A stretch of 64,000 nt of DNA, from NCBI RefSeq assembly GCF_042610375.1, contig NZ_JBGJZL010000018.1, positions 1 through 64,000 of the forward strand. The letters run 5' to 3'. This document shows positions 60,346-64,000 of this stretch, piece after piece. The position numbers and the translations under genes were made by a program. The notes beneath the pieces are model-generated. The model saw only the letters and a list, made by a program, of their open reading frames with translations, did not search any database and had not been told where the DNA came from. Numbering within the stretch: position 1 is the first letter of the stretch; the number at the start of each line of letters is the position of its first letter. The DNA is from CTSoil-075 sp042610375. GTDB lineage: Bacteria > Bacillota > Negativicutes > DSM-13327.

Positions 60346-60555
60346 TTATTGACTCGCTTGCTTCTCCAATAATGAAATTCGCCTGCGTAAATCTGCAAGT
60401 TCCCGGTTAACTTCTTCTTCTTTTTTCTTTTGTTCACGCTCTGCTTTCTTTTCGCATTTTTGATCGAATAGTTCAGTAAATAAAGCAAGAAAATCTATCA
60501 TTATCGTAAGTATTATGATTATAATTACTATATTGTTAACACTATCACATTTCAT
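60346..60555 (-). CDS. Small membrane-anchored coiled-coil protein
   Basis: 69 residues with GAGGGA before ATG 60555. One membrane helix (about 9-29, IVIIIIILTIMIDFLALF) is followed by a highly charged coiled coil (about 33-66, rich in Glu, Lys and Arg). No family recognised. It lies 145 bases upstream of xylR in the same direction, with a terminator behind the preceding region. Probably a real monocistronic gene. Confidence 0.6.
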   Translation of the reverse strand: MKCDSVNNIVIIIIILTIMIDFLALFTELFDQKCEKKAEREQKKKEEEVNRELADLRRRISLLEKQASQ

Positions 60556-60662
60556 ACTAATCCCTCAATTATGATTTATTTATATAAACTATTCTCAAAT
60601 TTTAGAAGAGTTCCTGATGTCCTTTTACTTATAAATAGGAACTTATACCGACGCGTAAACGT

Positions 60663-60690
60663 CAAAAAGCTCCGGCAATGCCAGAGCTTC
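60663..60690 (-). terminator. Intrinsic terminator upstream of the small coiled-coil gene
   Basis: On the minus strand AAGCTCTGGC pairs with GCCGGAGCTT (loop ATT), followed by TTT. No gene on that strand precedes it within 1 kb except the IS element, so it may shield the small gene from read-through. Confidence 0.6.
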
Positions 60691-60833
60691 GGATATAAAA
60701 GAATGCATGAATTGTATTGTCATTGAGGATAATAAGCTCGCGATGATAATACCTCCCCAAGTACCAAGCAAATCCACCCATATTTTTTTGCTTAAGCTTG
60801 ATGAATCCTAAAAAACTTAAGAAGGTGTATTTA

Positions 60834-61628
60834 TTGAGGCTCTATAAATATTGCCCTTGGGACATAAACAAGAATGAACATATTCGGAATAATCTTATAC
60901 ACTCAATATTATATTTTCAAGCTCCGAGCCTAATGAATGATCCTTTTGATACTTCTCCATCGTTTCAAGTCAACTATAATAAAAAAATCTCACTACATCA
61001 TTTTATAGACCTCTTTGAAAAAGATCGGTTACTTCCTAAAGCGGCAAAACGTAAAGCAACCAAAGAATTTAAAAATACAAAAAGAGCGGAAGAATATGCA
61101 AGACAATTAACAAATAGAATAAAAAAACACGTAGGTATATGCTGTTTCACTACCAAACCAGATAATTTATTAATGTGGGCCCACTATGCAGATTACCATC
61201 GCGGGATTTGTCTGCAGTTTGACTTTCCATCCGATCAAACTATAATACCAGTTCCCTCTAAATTATCTAAACATCTATCAGCAATCCTCCCGCAAAAGGT
61301 AGATTACCGTCGTAATCGTCCAATTTTTACTCTTTTTAATAAAAATTTTAAAGAAGTTAAAGATTATTGCTTAATAAAATCAGATGATTGGGTTTATGAA
61401 GATGAATATAGAGCCATTACACCTGAATATGTTGGTCCTGCAAACTATAATCCCATATATCTAAGTGGAATTATCCTTGGATGTAGAACAACGCAGTCAG
61501 ATTTTAATGAAATTAGATATGTAGTAAAAAAAATGCCTTTTCAACCTAGATTATATAAGACAGTAGTAAAAAAGAATGAATTTGCTTTAGAGATAAAACA
61601 ACTGTCAGTGAACTACCACCACCTATAG
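60834..61628 (+). CDS. DUF2971-family protein
   Basis: 264 residues from TTG 60834, with AAGAAGGTG 6 bases upstream; this places the family N-terminus RLYKYCPW right at the start. ATG 60801 has no ribosome binding site. Typical DUF2971 pieces are SLMNDPFDTSP near 38-48, VGICCFTTKPDNLLMWAHYAD near 99-119 and YEDEYRAITPEY. Function unknown; the family is often found on mobile islands. The last few codons (VNYHHL) run into the right end of the IS200/IS605 element, so the native C-terminus may have been altered. Confidence 0.8.
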   Translation: MRLYKYCPWDINKNEHIRNNLIHSILYFQAPSLMNDPFDTSPSFQVNYNKKISLHHFIDLFEKDRLLPKAAKRKATKEFKNTKRAEEYARQLTNRIKKHVGICCFTTKPDNLLMWAHYADYHRGICLQFDFPSDQTIIPVPSKLSKHLSAILPQKVDYRRNRPIFTLFNKNFKEVKDYCLIKSDDWVYEDEYRAITPEYVGPANYNPIYLSGIILGCRTTQSDFNEIRYVVKKMPFQPRLYKTVVKKNEFALEIKQLSVNYHHL

Positions 61629-61749
61629 AGGATGGTGGCTTCCTGGTCAATACCGCTAACGCAGCAAGTTTACCCAGGCTCTAAGGACTGCACCAGCCCC
61701 GATTAGCTATATGTCTTATATCATATGGCTAATTTGAGTAGATTTAGAC
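61629..61749. repeat. 121-bp exact direct repeat, copy 1 (assembly join)
   Basis: Identical over 121 bases to 61751-61871, with a single N between. It contains the right end of the IS and the last codons of tnpB. This looks like two contig ends with the same overlap joined by a scaffolder rather than a biological duplication. Confidence 0.9.
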
Positions 61750-61750
61750 N

Positions 61751-61871
61751 AGGATGGTGGCTTCCTGGTCAATACCGCTAACGCAGCAAGTTTACCCAGG
61801 CTCTAAGGACTGCACCAGCCCCGATTAGCTATATGTCTTATATCATATGGCTAATTTGAGTAGATTTAGAC
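61751..61871. repeat. 121-bp exact direct repeat, copy 2 (assembly join)
   Basis: Second copy, continuous with tnpB. A fixed overlap equal to an assembler word length is the simplest explanation, because multicopy IS ends break contigs. Confidence 0.9.
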
Positions 61872-61990
61872 TTGCATTGTAGTCACGGTCAATCTCTAGA
61901 CCACATTCTTTGCAAATGTAAGTTCTACAAGACAAATCTTTTGTTTGACTAGACTTATTACCACAATCGGAACAAAGTTGACTACTGGCA
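61751..61990 (-). ncRNA. Probable TnpB guide (omega) RNA region
   Basis: TnpB proteins of IS200/IS605 elements use an RNA from the 3' part of tnpB through the right end, with the guide read from flanking DNA. The region here is structured (AGCCTGGGTAAACTTG, GCGTTAGCGG, hairpins up to the end). Position is by analogy; the exact ends are not determinable, and the assembly join lies inside it. Confidence 0.35.
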
Positions 61991-62916
61991 TAATTGGATG
62001 GTGCGATAATCACTTGTCTACCATACCATTCCGTCTTGTATTCAATAAGCTGACGAAACATTCCCCAGGATACTTCCGATATGGCTTTTGCTAGTTTGTG
62101 ATTCTTGACCATATTTTTTACTTTCAAATCTTCCAAAACAATCACTTGGTTATCGCGAATCATTCTGAAAGATTTTTTGTGAAGAAAATTCATTCTCTGA
62201 TTGGTAATTTTCTCGTGCAATTGGGCTACTTTCAGTCTTGCCTTGGCACGATTGTTACTCCCTTTCGTTTTTCTGGATAGGTCTTTTTGTAGCTTTGTTA
62301 GTCGTTTTTCGGATTTACGAAGATATTTTGGATTTTCAATTTCTGTACGATTCGATAGTACGGCAAAGGTTTTTAATCCGACATCAACGCCAATTTTTGT
62401 TTCTAACTGTGGCATTTTCTCAATCTCGCATTCCACCAGTACCGACACGAAATATTTACCGCTTGGGGTTTGTGAGATGGTGCAGGATTTTATTAGACCA
62501 TCGAAAAGTCTGTGTTGCTTAATTTTTATGGCTGATTTTAGTTTTGGTAGTTTGATATAGTTATTTTCGATGCTTATAGTACCTTTTTGATTATTGGTGG
62601 TGTAGCTACGGTGGTTGTTCTTTTTGCTCTTGAATTTAGGAAAACCTACGCTTTTGTCCCGAAAGAAGTTTTTGTATGCTTTTTCTAAGTTCATTTGGGC
62701 GTTAGCCAGTGCTAGGCTGTCCACTTCTTTGAGCCAAGGAAATTCAGTTTTATATTGTGCTGGTGTATTCTTTAGGGTTTGCTCAGTTAGTTTGTAATGC
62801 TCGATTTTATCGTGGAGCATTCGATTGTAGATGAAGCGAGTGCTGCCGAATGTTTTAGTAAAATACTCTCGTTGCTCTTGATTCGGATACATTCGATACT
62901 TGAAAGCCTTCATCAT
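61843..62916 (-). CDS. tnpB: TnpB, RNA-guided nuclease of IS200/IS605 element
   Basis: 357 residues, apparently intact. RuvC residues D178 (IGVDVGLK), E262 (VLEDLKV) and D345 (DRDYNAS) are all present, and the zinc finger has C315-x2-C318 and C335-x2-C338. AAGGTG precedes ATG 62916, which overlaps the tnpA stop. TnpB is an ancestor-type relative of Cas12 that cuts DNA next to a transposon-associated motif with its guide RNA, helping element retention. The gene end lies within the repeated 121 bases. Confidence 0.95.
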   Translation of the reverse strand: MMKAFKYRMYPNQEQREYFTKTFGSTRFIYNRMLHDKIEHYKLTEQTLKNTPAQYKTEFPWLKEVDSLALANAQMNLEKAYKNFFRDKSVGFPKFKSKKNNHRSYTTNNQKGTISIENNYIKLPKLKSAIKIKQHRLFDGLIKSCTISQTPSGKYFVSVLVECEIEKMPQLETKIGVDVGLKTFAVLSNRTEIENPKYLRKSEKRLTKLQKDLSRKTKGSNNRAKARLKVAQLHEKITNQRMNFLHKKSFRMIRDNQVIVLEDLKVKNMVKNHKLAKAISEVSWGMFRQLIEYKTEWYGRQVIIAPSNYASSQLCSDCGNKSSQTKDLSCRTYICKECGLEIDRDYNASLNLLKLAI

Positions 62917-63317
62917 AGCTTTTCACCTTGCTTTTCAATGTATTTCTTAATGATTTCGATGGGTGCGCCGCCAGTAGTAAGTAAGCAAAAACTCTTTGAC
63001 CAAAAAGCTTCTTTCCAGAGTTTTTGTTTGATTTGTGGGTATTCTTTCTTAATGAGGCGTGAGGAAGCACTTTTATAGGAGTTGATGAATTTGGAGAGTT
63101 CGCTGTTTGGTTGACCTTTGAACAAGATGTGAATGTGGTCAATATCGTGATTCCATTCCTGTAAGGCAATGTTGTAATTGGGAGATATGTACTCAAATAT
63201 TTCTTTGAGTCTATCGGAAATGGTGTTGTCGATGACCTTTCTGCGGTATTTCACTACGAAAACTAAGTGATAATACATTAAATAAACATAACAATTAATT
63301 AGCACTATATTGTCCAT
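62913..63317 (-). CDS. tnpA: TnpA, Y1 HUH transposase of IS200/IS605 element
   Basis: 134 residues as the longest frame; ATG 63278 (MYYHLVFVVKYR) gives the family-like N-terminus and is an alternative start. HUH motif H61-x-H63 (DHIHILF) and catalytic tyrosine Y126 (IIKKYIEKQ) are present, so the catalytic core is intact. It moves single-stranded DNA at replication forks. The longer start overlaps the AraC gene by 23 bases and neither start has a good ribosome binding site, suggesting that the left end of the element was lost or fused. Confidence 0.9.
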   Translation of the reverse strand: MDNIVLINCYVYLMYYHLVFVVKYRRKVIDNTISDRLKEIFEYISPNYNIALQEWNHDIDHIHILFKGQPNSELSKFINSYKSASSRLIKKEYPQIKQKLWKEAFWSKSFCLLTTGGAPIEIIKKYIEKQGEKL

Positions 63318-64000
63318 ATTTTTTCGGAGATATCCCCACTGCTTTTGTAAAAGCCTTTAAGAAGTTGCTGTAATCATTAAAGCCGCACCTCTCACAAACT
63401 TCGCTGACTCCTAGACCCATAGCTAATAAAGATTTTGCTATGCTAATACGTCGGGCATTAATGTATTTGTTAATAGTAGTACCTGTAGTTGCCTTGAAAA
63501 TTCTGCAGATATAAGACGTACTAATGTAGAACTGCTCTGCCAGCTGCTCTACAGTAATCACATCGGTAATATGCTGATTGATGTAGGAAAGGATTTCTTG
63601 TACCTGTTCATTGTACTGAAAGTTTGAATCCTCTATTTCTGAACTATGATTATTTAGAAATAAACTATTGATCATAACCATCATTTCCATAGAAGCTACG
63701 CGCTCAATAATATCACTTCCAAATTCATTTGATGTGGTTATTTTGCCAATGAAATAAAGAAAGCGATGCTGTTGCTCTTTGTTTAATGAAATACGATGGT
63801 TGAATGTTTGACTACGCTCGGTAAAGCAATAGCTAAGGTCTGTTTTTATTGTTGAAATTTCCTTTAAAAAATCAGGATGAATGGAAATAATAATACGTTC
63901 ATGAACCATATTATTAATTTGAGTTAAATAATGACTCTCAAATTGATTAATTACAAATAAATCTCCTGGATTAATATCATAAAAACGATTATCGATAAGA
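63295..64000 (-). CDS. AraC-family transcriptional regulator (N-terminus outside the window)
   Basis: The frame is open to the window edge, so at least 234 residues are visible and the protein starts beyond 64000. The N-terminal part (INPGDLFVINQFESHYL) is a cupin-like ligand domain; the C-terminal two helix-turn-helix motifs (ITVEQLAEQFYISTSYICRI and SEVCERCGFNDYSNFLKAF) end with the AraC signature GISPKKYG. The stop at 63295 appears natural. An internal ATG at 63909 is not the true start. The IS element begins just behind it. Confidence 0.9.
   Translation of the reverse strand, partial: LIDNRFYDINPGDLFVINQFESHYLTQINNMVHERIIISIHPDFLKEISTIKTDLSYCFTERSQTFNHRISLNKEQQHRFLYFIGKITTSNEFGSDIIERVASMEMMVMINSLFLNNHSSEIEDSNFQYNEQVQEILSYINQHITDVITVEQLAEQFYISTSYICRIFKATTGTTINKYINARRISIAKSLLAMGLGVSEVCERCGFNDYSNFLKAFTKAVGISPKKYGQYSAN

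Larger units (their letters stand above)
61605..63300 (-). mobile_element. IS200/IS605-family element (tnpA-tnpB)
   Basis: Contains TnpA (Y1 HUH transposase) and TnpB genes overlapping as ATGA. The right end holds a subterminal hairpin (CCACC..GGTGG near 61613-61640) typical of these elements. The left end is not clear: only 17 bases separate the AraC stop from the conserved TnpA start. The right part is interrupted by the N at 61750 between two identical 121-bp copies. Boundaries are therefore approximate. Confidence 0.85.

Overview
The window looks like chromosome of a Gram-negative-type Firmicute of the class Negativicutes (Sporomusaceae/Pelosinus-like). This is an inference from content: low GC, strong AGGAGG ribosome binding sites with many TTG and GTG starts, a Veillonella-type methylmalonyl-CoA decarboxylase, an RND efflux pump (which implies an outer membrane), clostridial-type XylR, BirA and GEMM-I regulation, and paralogous anaerobic cobalt chelatases. 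Most genes are on the minus strand. No rRNA, tRNA, CRISPR array or prophage was seen.

Layout. 1-6130 (minus): sodium-pumping methylmalonyl-CoA decarboxylase (mmdADCB), an SLC13-type carboxylate transporter, a small membrane protein and a CoA-transferase cut by the window edge. Together they form a succinate-to-propionate energy module. 6391-9817: GNAT acetyltransferase, ornithine/alanine-type racemase, a decayed penicillin-binding protein and a DapB-like reductase. 9903-14958: a small exported protein, a ClC transporter with an RCK_C tail beside a BusR-like GntR/RCK_C regulator, then an extracytoplasmic deacetylase and an SGNH hydrolase. 15162-19816: CitA/CitB-type two-component system divergent from an ArsB/NhaD-type transporter, then a thioesterase. 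19836-21180: a diguanylate cyclase behind a c-di-GMP-I riboswitch. 21328-27499: PAS/CdaR-type regulator and an RND pump flanked by two copies of a structured repeat. 27559-31187: BioY-thiolase-ligase-hotdog operon behind a BirA operator.

31202-36276: purine permease and three-subunit xanthine dehydrogenase. 36339-39918: heterodimeric ABC exporter. 40024-42548: 6-phosphogluconate dehydrogenase and a YitT protein. 42596-45404: OmpR-type two-component system and, divergently, an orphan EutS-like shell-domain protein. 45410-48063: two CbiK cobaltochelatases, the exported one under a cobalamin riboswitch. 48217-51607: radical SAM protein, SfsA, MsrB and a trypsin-fold protease. 51621-60264: complete xylose regulon (xylR, xylB, xylA, xylFGH) with three operator-like sites. 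60346-64000: small membrane protein, DUF2971 protein, an IS200/IS605 element (tnpA-tnpB) and a partial AraC regulator. A single N at 61750 between two identical 121-bp copies marks an unresolved assembly join.

Themes. Anaerobic carbon flow is prominent: xylose uptake, the pentose phosphate step, succinate decarboxylation and B12 synthesis. B12 matters because propionate formation normally needs a B12-dependent mutase, and biotin matters because the decarboxylase is biotinylated. The most unusual items are the BirA-controlled operon, whose thiolase and hotdog enzymes both lack a catalytic residue, the c-di-GMP riboswitch in front of its own cyclase, the BusR-like/ClC pair, the orphan EutS-like protein and the exported CbiK.
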